DNA from: a virus
DNA length: 64,000 nt
Virus record (IMG/VR): IMGVR_UViG_3300031718_000007
Span: 1 to 64,000 of that record
Direction: 5' to 3' (one strand)
A program made the position numbers and the translations under genes. Positions 1 to 8,281 of this stretch are shown here, in pieces; position 1 is the stretch's first letter, and each line of letters starts with the position of its first letter. A model generated the notes under the pieces. That model was given only the letters and a program-made list of their open reading frames with translations, was not told the DNA's origin and made no database searches.

Positions 1-48
1 CCGCCCGAGGACCTGGACGATCTGCCGACTGGGTGGGTGTACGGATAA
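1..48 (+). CDS. C-terminal end of an upstream protein (partial)
   Basis: Fifteen open codons followed by TAA give an acidic tail ending GWVYG. The start lies outside the window. It precedes the DUF927-type helicase on the same strand by 21 bp. An acidic tail is typical of phage single-stranded DNA-binding proteins, and the protein running off the right edge of the window (from 62735) also becomes acidic, so the two could be one gene on a circular map; that is inference only. Confidence 0.5.
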   Translation, partial: PPEDLDDLPTGWVYG

Positions 49-69
49 GACGGCATCATCAACGAGATC

Positions 70-1917
70 GTGGCCGAGGAAGTGGACGGCCAGATGGTGG
101 ATAGGCTCTACCCGCTGTTCATGTCCCACCTGCGACGGTTCAAGGTATCAGGGTCGAGCAGCGGCGGGGCGGGTAATCTCGCATTCGAAGTAGAGACCAA
201 CCCCGGCGTCTGGAAAGACGTGAATGTCCCCAGCATCGAAATGTCCACCGAGCAGCGGCTGATGGTCTGCCTGCGCGGTCAGGACGTGAAGCCGAACCCT
301 CCCCACAAGAGAAGGATCGAATTGTTCATGACTAGCTTCATGGCAAAGCTTGACGCCGAACGCCGGCGTCTCGACACCATTCCGTACGGATGGGTGTTCA
401 ACAAGGAGAACGTCAGATCGGGGTTCTCATATGGAGGTAAGCTGATGAAGACCGACGGCACGTCTGTCTCTGCAGGGATCGCTGATCCGAAACTGGCGAG
501 CGTGTATTCGCCGTCGGGCAGCGCGGACCCCTGGTTCGCTGCGCTGAAGGTCGTGACCGACCAGAAGCACCCGGCCCTGGAAGCCATCGTTGCGCTCGCG
601 TTCGCGGCGCCGCTGATGCACGCCACCGGGCTCTATAACGGTATCTTGCATGCGTGGTCCGACGAGGGCGGCGCGCACAAGACCACCAGCATATCCATTG
701 GTCTGGCCGTGTGGGCGAGCCCGCAGAAGGCCAAGGAGAACCGGATGACTTCTCCGAAGGCCATGCTGAAAAAGCTGGGAGAACTGAAAAATCTGCCTGT
801 GTATTGGGACGAGATCAATAGGGTGGAACAGCTTAAGCCCGTGCAGCAGTTCCTCGACGTGGCGACAGAGGGCCGCGGTGGCCTGACCCTGACCCAGAAC
901 CGCGAGTTCCGGGACCCGGGCGACTGGGAGAGCCTTGTCGGCGTAGGGGCGAACGTGAGCCTCTACGAGTTCGTCAAGCGGAATACGAAAAATACCGACG
1001 CGCAGCTTCAGCGCATCTTCGAGATCAAGGTGGAGAAGCGCGCCGACACAGCGAACCCGCTGCTGGTGTCCAAGCTGATCGAGAGCCTGAACCGCAACTA
1101 TGGGCAGGTCGGCGTGCGCTACGCCGAGGTCCTGGCCAAGGGCGGCCCGGAGATCGAAAAGTACGTCGTGGAAATCTGGGAGAAATTTAACAAAGACGTG
1201 AACGTGCAGAGCCCCGAGCGGTTCCGCGCGGCCCTGGCAGCCACGCTCTATGCGGGCGCACGGCTGGCCAACACGATCGGCGCTACGTTCAACACGGGCT
1301 TGCTGTATGGCTATCTGGTTGACGAGTTCCTGAAACAGCGCAAGCTGATCATGTCCATGTCACCGATCGCCGGGACGTATCTCAGCACGGCGGATACACT
1401 GTCGAAGTTCTTCGACACGGTCACCCGTAACGTGCTGTGGGTCGACAAGCTGAACACCGGCCGCGGCAAGCAAGGACCCGTGACGGTGATCCAGGGTCCC
1501 AAGATCGAAGACCCTGTGTTCGTGCGCTGCGCGGTCAACACCACGCCGCCGCTCGTGCAGATATCGAAGGACAAGTTCGACGCGTTCCTGCGCGAGGAAG
1601 ACACCAGCGTGTCTTCCATATACAGCGGGTTGAAGAAACACTTCGGCGCGACGATCACCCGGCTCAGCCTCACGGCAGGGACCAACCGGATCGGCGGCCG
1701 CAGCGAGGTTGTGTCGATCCCCGCGGCAAGCGGCATGCTGTACGACTTCTGCTTCAAGCAGACGCCGCCAGATCAGCGGCCGCCCGAGGCAGCGGCGCCC
1801 GTGATCCCAGACGAACCTGACGACAGTGGCCCCACGTTACAGGGTGCTGTAACGCAAGCGGCGGCCGATCACGCAACAGTGGATGCAGCTACAGAGGCGC
1901 AAAGTGACAACGCTTGA
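70..1917 (+). CDS. DUF927-type helicase (replicative ATPase)
   Basis: The protein resembles the DUF927 helicase-like ATPases found fused to or near primases in phage and plasmid replication modules. Visible features are a GWVF segment near residue 108, a degenerate P-loop EGGAHKTT at about 199-206 (Lys204), and an acidic Walker B-like VYWDEIN at 244-250. The expected role is DNA unwinding at the phage fork. GTG at 70 is the first start after an in-frame TAA at 46-48 and has no good ribosome site; ATG at 94 is possible. The last 50 residues are a disordered Ala/Pro/Asp tail that contains one copy of the dispersed inverted repeat. Exact biochemical role not proven. Confidence 0.7.
   Translation: MAEEVDGQMVDRLYPLFMSHLRRFKVSGSSSGGAGNLAFEVETNPGVWKDVNVPSIEMSTEQRLMVCLRGQDVKPNPPHKRRIELFMTSFMAKLDAERRRLDTIPYGWVFNKENVRSGFSYGGKLMKTDGTSVSAGIADPKLASVYSPSGSADPWFAALKVVTDQKHPALEAIVALAFAAPLMHATGLYNGILHAWSDEGGAHKTTSISIGLAVWASPQKAKENRMTSPKAMLKKLGELKNLPVYWDEINRVEQLKPVQQFLDVATEGRGGLTLTQNREFRDPGDWESLVGVGANVSLYEFVKRNTKNTDAQLQRIFEIKVEKRADTANPLLVSKLIESLNRNYGQVGVRYAEVLAKGGPEIEKYVVEIWEKFNKDVNVQSPERFRAALAATLYAGARLANTIGATFNTGLLYGYLVDEFLKQRKLIMSMSPIAGTYLSTADTLSKFFDTVTRNVLWVDKLNTGRGKQGPVTVIQGPKIEDPVFVRCAVNTTPPLVQISKDKFDAFLREEDTSVSSIYSGLKKHFGATITRLSLTAGTNRIGGRSEVVSIPAASGMLYDFCFKQTPPDQRPPEAAAPVIPDEPDDSGPTLQGAVTQAAADHATVDAATEAQSDNA
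1836..1853. repeat. Dispersed inverted repeat, copy 1
   Basis: GTTACAGGGTGCTGTAAC: both heptamer arms perfect, 4-nt centre. It sits in the disordered C-terminal tail of the DUF927 protein, the last copy before the operon ends. Confidence 0.8.
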
Positions 1918-2119
1918 TCTGGATGCGCTCACACCCGACGAGCTAGATGATGCGCGCAGGAAGCTGACGCATCGCCTGCGCGTGCGGCTAGGCGATCTGC
2001 TCTTTCAGCATCTTGATCTGGAAGATGTTACCGCCGGCGACGCGGGGCTTGTTTCGAACGTGATGGAACGATTTTGCGCAGCCCAAGCGAAAGCTGGTGG
2101 ACCGGCGGACAAGAATTAG
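1904..2119 (+). CDS. Small helical protein, last gene of the rightward operon
   Basis: About 71 residues with a predicted helical, charged composition (TTLDLDALTPDELDDARR...). No family recognised. The GTG start is chosen because GAGG lies 6 nt upstream; it overlaps the end of the DUF927 gene by 14 bp. ATG at 1883 is an alternative with no ribosome site. The 3' end overlaps the convergent HslV-like gene by about 90 bp, and the operon terminator follows 69 bp later. Confidence 0.6.
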   Translation: MTTLDLDALTPDELDDARRKLTHRLRVRLGDLLFQHLDLEDVTAGDAGLVSNVMERFCAAQAKAGGPADKN

Positions 2120-2543
2120 TATCGCGCCGGCAAGCCAGATGAATGGCTTCCACAGCATTCTTTCCACACTCGATTGCCACCAACGCGAATTTGCCGCCTG
2201 ACCCACAGGCGGCAAATTTTTCACTTGCAGGGTAGAGACCGCCTTCCCAGACGCCTTTGCGGTGCATGCACTCAACATAATAGACCATGCCGTTCGGCAT
2301 GATGAACAGTCCGTCAGTGTCACACTGGATATCGAGGATCGCCTTGCGGGTCGGCAGGTGCCGTGTCTGTTTGACCTTGTCGAAAAGCGCGACCATGTCA
2401 CGATGGTCACAGGCGCCGGCGAACCCCATCAGGCCGCCAGATGACAACCGATGGATTTTCGGCATGCGACTGTAGATGGTCTCGCCAGATGTAACTTGAC
2501 TGTCGCTAGCGATGATCCCGTTGGCGTAAGCGATCGTCGTCAT
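2028..2543 (-). CDS. HslV/proteasome-beta-like Ntn peptidase
   Basis: The N-terminus reads M-TTIAYANGIIASDSQVTSG, the signature of the HslV / 20S proteasome beta fold. After Met removal Thr1 would be the nucleophile, with Asp13 (ASDSQ) and Lys28 (KIHRL) in the places of HslV Asp17 and Lys33, and a GSGG turn near residue 120. About 171 residues, close to HslV (about 175). No HslU-like unfoldase is seen in the window. The start at 2543 is chosen because a longer reading would bury the catalytic Thr. The last 20 residues are basic and atypical. Possible roles are virion-protein maturation or degradation of host proteins; both are inference. Confidence 0.75.
   Translation of the reverse strand: MTTIAYANGIIASDSQVTSGETIYSRMPKIHRLSSGGLMGFAGACDHRDMVALFDKVKQTRHLPTRKAILDIQCDTDGLFIMPNGMVYYVECMHRKGVWEGGLYPASEKFAACGSGGKFALVAIECGKNAVEAIHLACRRDTNSCPPVHQLSLGLRKIVPSRSKQAPRRRR
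2188..2221 (+). terminator. Rho-independent terminator of the rightward replication operon
   Basis: A perfect 13-bp stem (AATTTGCCGCCTG and its complement) with a 5-nt loop is followed by a short T run on the + strand. On the other strand no T run follows, so it should act rightward only. It lies inside the coding sequence of the HslV-like gene, where the stem encodes KFAACG-x-GGKFA. Confidence 0.8.
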
Positions 2544-2703
2544 GGCCCTGGTCCTTTTTGAAAATTTTGCACACACCCATCGGATAGATCGGGTCTACCA
2601 CTGCGGTGCAATGTGGTCCAGGACGAAACATCGTACACACCGAGCAGTGACGCGCCGGCGTGCCATGATCATAGTTCACAGCAGAATGAGACTGCTTAGC
2701 CAA
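2506..2703 (-). CDS. Small cysteine-rich protein
   Basis: 65 residues with four cysteines in HCSVC ... HC ... VC spacing, suggesting a small metal- or Fe-S-binding knuckle. It begins with TTG, supported by GAGGAT 7 nt upstream. The 3' end overlaps the HslV-like gene start by 38 bp, so the two are probably translationally coupled. Similar short Cys proteins occur at the ends of other phage structural operons; function unknown. Confidence 0.6.
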   Translation of the reverse strand: MAKQSHSAVNYDHGTPARHCSVCTMFRPGPHCTAVVDPIYPMGVCKIFKKDQGHDDDRLRQRDHR

Positions 2704-2706
2704 GGT

Positions 2707-3108
2707 TTATCCTCTTGGCTTAATCGGCTTTTCAGACTTGGACTTGGCCGCCGGTGCGGCGGGTCCGCCGTCACCTTTCTTGCCTTTGGCGCCCTTGCCC
2801 CAGTTCTCGTCTGTGGCTTGGTTGGGCGGGTTCGGCTGCAGCTTGCCGCGGAACGTGTCCGGGGTCTTCATAAAGTCTGTGCTCCGGCCGAGGACGGCAC
2901 CGCCCTGGGCGTAGCTCTCCGTCTTGCCGAGATATCCCTTGTTCATGACTGGCCCTCCTTGGGCATGTGATACGACGTGCTCGGGGAGCGACCCATATTT
3001 CCCCTTGGTAGCTTGATCCCACTCGTGAACCTTGGCCGGGCCGCCGAGGGCCTTTTCACCAGCGGGCGTGTGAGCCCATCCTTGCTGTGCGCGACTGACA
3101 TACGGCAT
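2707..3108 (-). CDS. Small putative virion protein
   Basis: 133 residues beginning MPYVSRAQQGWAHTPAGEKA, a pattern I recognise from many small phage proteins near structural genes. Gly-rich HAQGGPV / YAQGGAV repeats follow and the C-terminus is Lys/Pro-rich and disordered. ATG at 3108 is chosen over an upstream in-frame start because AAGGTG lies 6 nt before it. No enzymatic motif. Confidence 0.6.
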   Translation of the reverse strand: MPYVSRAQQGWAHTPAGEKALGGPAKVHEWDQATKGKYGSLPEHVVSHAQGGPVMNKGYLGKTESYAQGGAVLGRSTDFMKTPDTFRGKLQPNPPNQATDENWGKGAKGKKGDGGPAAPAAKSKSEKPIKPRG

Positions 3109-3139
3109 GATAGCACCTTCGTTATAGGCGATGTAACCC

Positions 3140-6100
3140 TCAGCGGTTAAAGACTTTCTCAAAAAACCCTTCGGGGGCTTTTTCGCGGTGGCGTAGCTCA
3201 GCCTCATTGTGCTTGCCCTGCTGGGCCTCATAACGAGCCGCGGCGTCGCTGGGCTCTTTCAGGCCGACACCGCTTTCGAGCATCTTCTTCAGCACGGCTC
3301 CCACCGTTACACCTTGCTGGCGTGCCAGGGCCGCCGCCTGGGCATACGGCGGGACGAGCGCGCGGGCAGCGTAATCCACGCCCTGGGCCGCCTGGGTAAC
3401 CGCCGGCGCGCCAGGGGTGAGCACATGCTGGCCCTTCCAGTCGAGATTATGGGTGGCCTCCCAGATCGTGTTGAGCGGGATCGAGGGAGTGAACAAGTTC
3501 ATGCCGGCCTGGGTATAGGCGTTCGGCTCGCCCTCGTAGAGTTCGCCAGGGATTTGCGCGAGCGCGGCCGCGCCGCGGCGCCCCAGCGTGGCGTTCTGGT
3601 TGCCGGTGATCATCTTGGCGAACGGGTCGAGGATATACGGGTAGATGCCATAGGTCAGCAGCCCGAGCGCAGCAGTGGCGCCGACGGCTTCTCGCCAGTC
3701 TGCCGGGTTCTCCGGAGTTGCGATGTTCTTCGCTGTGCGGCCGATCGACTGCCACAGGTCTTGGTGGTACGGTCCGAACCAAGAGAACGCTGGGTCGTTC
3801 AGAATTTTCTGCGCCCAGCGCGCGCCCATAAAGGTCGGGCTGTCCGGCCGATAGGCGCCGATGTAGTTGTGCGCCGCGGCGGCGGCCTCTTGCGGGCTCA
3901 TGCCAAGCCGCTTGGCTGTCTGGTACAGCGATGTGAGCAGAATATCGTTGCCGGCCCACATGACCTTGTTGGACGCTCGCATGAGCGAGTGTCCCCACTG
4001 GTCAATAGGAATACCCGAGGCCTGCGCGAATTTGCTCCACAAGCCGGGTCGCTGACTGATCCGGATGCCAGCCGATTTCATCATGTCCTGGATCACGCCG
4101 TGGTCGAACACCTGTGAGGCGTACATCGGCCGGCCACCCGCCGCGCGCATTTCCTGCTGCAGGGCGTCTTGCGACAGCACGGACTTGTAGGCGCTGGCGA
4201 GGTCCGGAATGAAATTCCGGAACACGTTGCCGGCTTTCGCGGGCTCGCGCGCCAGCATGGCCGCGGTGCCAATGAAGTGCTGTGCGGCGATGTTCATGAC
4301 GTGGAACGTCGGCGAAAGCAAATAGAGTGGCTTCGCCATGTTCTGCGCGAAGTTACGCAGGCTCTCAAGCGCGTCTTCGTTCACGCCAGGACGCCGGAAA
4401 TCGTCGAACAACTGCTGTAACCGCGGGTCGTAGTAGACGGTCTTTCCGGAGCGCGGGGCCTTCTGAAGCTGCTCAAGCTGCGTCTCTTTGTATCCGAGGG
4501 TCCGCGCCTTCTCAGCGTCGGTCGTGGAGAACCCCTGCACGGTCGTGTTGGCCTGGATACGCTTGAGCAGATTGTCGCGCATAATCGCGGCGCGCATGCC
4601 GCGGATCGAGTTCGCGTAGGCGATCAGCGGATGCTCCGCAAACTTGACCTCGCCGTTCGTGGCGTTGGTGATCTCATGGGCAGTGGCTTCGTCCACCGTG
4701 AAGGTGCCTTTCTTGCCACCAACGTTGAGCGGGATCGTATCGCCCAACTTGCCTTCGAACGACGCCGGCGCGCTCTTAAGCACAGTGGGCGCACCGTTTC
4801 GGATGATCACGGGATTGCCATTTTCGTCCATGCTGAAGATCAAACGCTGACCAGCGTTGTCATCGAGCGCGAAGAACACGCGGTCCTGCAGCGCGCCATC
4901 CCAGCTTGAAAGGTTGCGGGACCACGGCGTGTCATTGTCCCGGGGCTGCGCATCCGGCACGCGGGCGCGAGGAATGTTCGCTACGTTGCCGTTGTACTCA
5001 TCCGGCAGCTTGAACCCCATTTTCTTGGCGAGGTTATAGAGCCGCTGGCGCTCATCCACGAGCGGCTTGACGTACTGGTCATAAACCGCCTGCTCTTTCG
5101 GACCAAGCGGGGTCTGGGTCTCCATGTCCCGATAAACCTTCGTCCATTCAGCGTCGCTGAGTTGCGGGTGGCCGGCCGCGAAGTTCGCGCCCAGCTTGCC
5201 GTCCATTGTCCGCATGGTGCCTTCGTTCACGTTGAACTCGTGCGACAGGTCTTCGGCCACGCGGTCAGCGATCGGATTGCGTGACTTGGGGAAAATATAC
5301 GGCAGCAGGTTGCGCACAGCACCGCTGTTATCACCGAGGAATTTTGCGGCCGCATCCTGAACACCCTGCAAGGTGCCGGGCGCCGTTTTCGGTGCCGCTT
5401 TCTTGGCCTTGTACGCAGCAAGCTGCTCAGGGGTCAGCTTACCGCCGTATTTCGCTTGTTCCTCCGCGGTTGGCGCACGCACGGTCCCGGCGCTGGCAGC
5501 GCCTTCGCTCTCCCCCAATGGGGCGCCGGCGATCTGTTTCGGTACGCCCGGGGTCTCATGCGGTTCAACGCGTCCGCGCTGACCGGCCGCGAGCGTCGCT
5601 TTCATGTCATCCATCAACTGGGCCGGGTCAGCGGGCTCAGTGAGTTCATTGTGCAGGTCATAGTTCTCCGCGAGCGTGGAGTAATCCTTGTTTGGTAGCT
5701 CGTTCAGCCAGCTTCGCAGATCGTTCTGCGCTTCCACGTAGGAGTTGTCCTTGCCGGGAGCGACAGGCTCGATCGGATCAAAGGTCTCACGCTCGATGTT
5801 CTGTGCCTCGTTCTCGCCCTCCGGCACGAAACCCTTTTTGGCTATGTCAGCGTCAATGCGTGTCGTCGCCTGCACATCAGCCGCCCCGCCGGCTTTCAGC
5901 ATTTTTTCGGCGGCGATGTAATCCGTGATGTTCTTCGGGGTCGGCTTGGTGATCGCGCGCTGTGCGGCCTTCAGCATCTGCCACTCCGGCGGCTTTACGC
6001 GCGGCTTGTATGCAGTCAGCGGGTCCTGGCCACCGTTTGCAGCCGTCGCGGCGTCAACCATCTTCTGAAGGCGCCCCACCAGCGCCTGCTTGTCAGGCAC

Positions 6101-8281
6101 AGAGGTCGGAATAAAATCCGGGTTCTCGTTCGGATGGGCAGCCACAGCCTTTTGGATCGCGTCGAGCGCACCCTGGCGCTTGGTCGCGAGCGCCGGCGTG
6201 TTCGCCACCATACCATTCACGGTCGGCCGGCGTCCCTCGGTGAATTCCTTGGACCGCGCGATTTGATCCAACTGACGGGCAATCGCGATCTGCTGGTCCG
6301 GCGGCGCGGCCTGAAGACGCTGCGCAACACGCGACATGTTGTTATCAGCGGCGAACTGCAGCGCCTTCTGCACGATCTTTGGCACGCGGCCGGGCTTCGT
6401 TACAGGCGCTGTAACCTCCTGCGGCGGCGCCGTTAGCCGCTGCAGTATCTCGTCCTTGCCCATGTGATGGGTCATCTGATCATTGTCGGCCGCCTCGGGG
6501 TTCACATGCAGGTCAGTCGGCAGATCAGTCGGGTGCTCGCGCTCTGTGTTCGCCAGATACCCGTCAATCGTCTTCGTGTATTCACCCCAGTCAAGTCCAG
6601 CGCGTACGACCGCGGCGTGCTCGGCCGCGGTAGCGACCGTGTGCGCGTCCGGATACTTCATGCCGTTCGCCATCAGTAACTGCTCGACCGTCTCATGGAC
6701 AGCGAGCGGGCGCTGGAATTGCTCGGGGATGCTCGGGTCCACGTAGACCGGTCCGTTGATATCCTTCGACGAGTTCGCACCCGATGGCATGGGGCGTGTC
6801 TCGATCGGGCGTGTCATCGCGTGCTCGGTCGCCGCCTGTACAAAGGGCGTTTCCACAATTTCCGCGATTTTCGGATGCAACTGTGGAACAGCTTGCTGCG
6901 GCTGCATTTCTTGCTGGATTGCAGCGTTGCGCGTGGCGCGCGCCGGGGTCTGTGCTACCGGTTGAGCAGGTGCAGCCGGGGGCGGCTGCTTGAACGAGCC
7001 GTCCGGGTTGCGCTGCAGGAACGCCGGGATGCTTTCGTCGGTCGCGCCCAGACCAGTGTTGATCGGTGGAGTAGGAGGCTCGGCCGTGGCGGCAGGTGGC
7101 GCAGCGCTCGTAAGCGCAGCCGTGACCGTTGGATCAGTGTCGCCGACCGAGATATTGGGTTGCGACGGAGTAGTCTCGATACCTTTGGCCTGCGCGGGTG
7201 AGCCCTTGCCGTAATCGCGGCCAGGGTCAGACGGCCGTGCAGCAGTGCGCGCCACCATGGGGGCGCCGACTGGATTACCTGCGCCGGAAATTTCCGGGGC
7301 AGGCGCATTTTCTGCTGCGATACCCGGCGCTGTAGTGGTGAGATCATTGGCGACTTCGATATCCGATTTGCCGGCGCCTTCGGCTTCCTGACCTTGGAGA
7401 TCGGGGCGACCCGCAGTTCCAGGCTCAGTCGCGATGGCATTGGGTACTTCGCCTGTGCCCGTGCCTTTGAGACCCGCCGCTGTGCTTGCCACACGGCCGC
7501 CGAGACCTGAGACCCAATCGCGCGCAACAGGAGCGGCAGCGCCCGCACCAGCGGCCAGAAGGACTTTTCCGGGGTCGACGGAGCCGTCATTGTACGCCTC
7601 GTTGCCAGCTTCACCGGCACCCATGATAGCAGCGCTCACGGCCCGCGTGCCAGCGGAAGCCGCAGGGGCGTTCGCGCCGAGCGCGGTGCGGAGTATTTTT
7701 CCGCCGGCGCCCCCGATTTGGTTCAGTGCCTGGATATTTCCAGTGCCCAGCGACAGCAAGGTATCAAGAAGTCCCCCTGCTTCGCTGGCATACGGATGCT
7801 GCGAAACGTCGGCTTGTTCCTGGGCCGGGTTGAACGCGCTCGTCAGGGTGCCGGATGCGTTACGCAGGCCCAGCTTGTCGAGCACCCAGTCTTCGCCCTT
7901 GGATGCGAGATAGCCGCCGCCCAGCGCACCGGCCACACCGCCAGCGATTGCACCGGGAAGCCCGGCGCGCGCGCCGAGTTCAGTACCCGCCAGAGTATCG
8001 GCGGCGAGACTGCCGCCCACCACAGCGCCAGTCGTCGGAACCGCTTGCCGGATCGCACCGCGCGCCGCGGCGCCCAGCGCGCTGGGGTCCTGGATTGGAG
8101 GTTGCTGCTGTTGAAGCTGAAACCCAGGAGGCAACGGGGGCGCGCTGGATTGATCCCCCTCAAGCTGGAAGCCATCAGGAAGCGGAGGCGTGCTCGTGGG
8201 TGCAGACTGATCGCCCTGCATGACAAAGCCGTCAGGCAGGGGAGGCAATCCGTTTACTGCCCCGGTGGGATCGGGACCCAT
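3140..8281 (-). CDS. Giant internal virion / ejection-like protein
   Basis: 1713 residues, the largest gene here. The N-terminus carries three LPPLPDGF-type repeats, then a Gly/Ala-rich hydrophobic stretch (about 70-130) able to enter membranes. A long Pro/Ala-rich linker leads to a region near residue 528 with HETVE followed by AHTVATAAEHA, an HExxE plus downstream His/Glu pattern seen in uncharacterised phage polyproteins and possibly peptidase-like. The C-terminal 600 residues are helical. Size, place after the tail genes and coupling to two other Pro/Gly-rich genes suggest a protein packed in the capsid and ejected with DNA. One dispersed inverted repeat lies inside (6399). Function inferred from context. 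Confidence 0.6.
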   Translation of the reverse strand: MGPDPTGAVNGLPPLPDGFVMQGDQSAPTSTPPLPDGFQLEGDQSSAPPLPPGFQLQQQQPPIQDPSALGAAARGAIRQAVPTTGAVVGGSLAADTLAGTELGARAGLPGAIAGGVAGALGGGYLASKGEDWVLDKLGLRNASGTLTSAFNPAQEQADVSQHPYASEAGGLLDTLLSLGTGNIQALNQIGGAGGKILRTALGANAPAASAGTRAVSAAIMGAGEAGNEAYNDGSVDPGKVLLAAGAGAAAPVARDWVSGLGGRVASTAAGLKGTGTGEVPNAIATEPGTAGRPDLQGQEAEGAGKSDIEVANDLTTTAPGIAAENAPAPEISGAGNPVGAPMVARTAARPSDPGRDYGKGSPAQAKGIETTPSQPNISVGDTDPTVTAALTSAAPPAATAEPPTPPINTGLGATDESIPAFLQRNPDGSFKQPPPAAPAQPVAQTPARATRNAAIQQEMQPQQAVPQLHPKIAEIVETPFVQAATEHAMTRPIETRPMPSGANSSKDINGPVYVDPSIPEQFQRPLAVHETVEQLLMANGMKYPDAHTVATAAEHAAVVRAGLDWGEYTKTIDGYLANTEREHPTDLPTDLHVNPEAADNDQMTHHMGKDEILQRLTAPPQEVTAPVTKPGRVPKIVQKALQFAADNNMSRVAQRLQAAPPDQQIAIARQLDQIARSKEFTEGRRPTVNGMVANTPALATKRQGALDAIQKAVAAHPNENPDFIPTSVPDKQALVGRLQKMVDAATAANGGQDPLTAYKPRVKPPEWQMLKAAQRAITKPTPKNITDYIAAEKMLKAGGAADVQATTRIDADIAKKGFVPEGENEAQNIERETFDPIEPVAPGKDNSYVEAQNDLRSWLNELPNKDYSTLAENYDLHNELTEPADPAQLMDDMKATLAAGQRGRVEPHETPGVPKQIAGAPLGESEGAASAGTVRAPTAEEQAKYGGKLTPEQLAAYKAKKAAPKTAPGTLQGVQDAAAKFLGDNSGAVRNLLPYIFPKSRNPIADRVAEDLSHEFNVNEGTMRTMDGKLGANFAAGHPQLSDAEWTKVYRDMETQTPLGPKEQAVYDQYVKPLVDERQRLYNLAKKMGFKLPDEYNGNVANIPRARVPDAQPRDNDTPWSRNLSSWDGALQDRVFFALDDNAGQRLIFSMDENGNPVIIRNGAPTVLKSAPASFEGKLGDTIPLNVGGKKGTFTVDEATAHEITNATNGEVKFAEHPLIAYANSIRGMRAAIMRDNLLKRIQANTTVQGFSTTDAEKARTLGYKETQLEQLQKAPRSGKTVYYDPRLQQLFDDFRRPGVNEDALESLRNFAQNMAKPLYLLSPTFHVMNIAAQHFIGTAAMLAREPAKAGNVFRNFIPDLASAYKSVLSQDALQQEMRAAGGRPMYASQVFDHGVIQDMMKSAGIRISQRPGLWSKFAQASGIPIDQWGHSLMRASNKVMWAGNDILLTSLYQTAKRLGMSPQEAAAAAHNYIGAYRPDSPTFMGARWAQKILNDPAFSWFGPYHQDLWQSIGRTAKNIATPENPADWREAVGATAALGLLTYGIYPYILDPFAKMITGNQNATLGRRGAAALAQIPGELYEGEPNAYTQAGMNLFTPSIPLNTIWEATHNLDWKGQHVLTPGAPAVTQAAQGVDYAARALVPPYAQAAALARQQGVTVGAVLKKMLESGVGLKEPSDAAARYEAQQGKHNEAELRHREKAPEGFFEKVFNR
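6399..6415. repeat. Dispersed inverted repeat, copy 2
   Basis: GTTACAGGCGCTGTAAC, both arms perfect, 3-nt centre. In the coding direction it encodes VTAPVT within a Pro-rich linker of the giant ejection-like protein. Confidence 0.85.

Noticed and set aside
6956-7913. Long Pro/Ala/Arg-rich frames on both strands within the giant gene
   Set aside because: High-GC shadow frames of the Pro/Ala-rich linker, without starts supported by ribosome sites.
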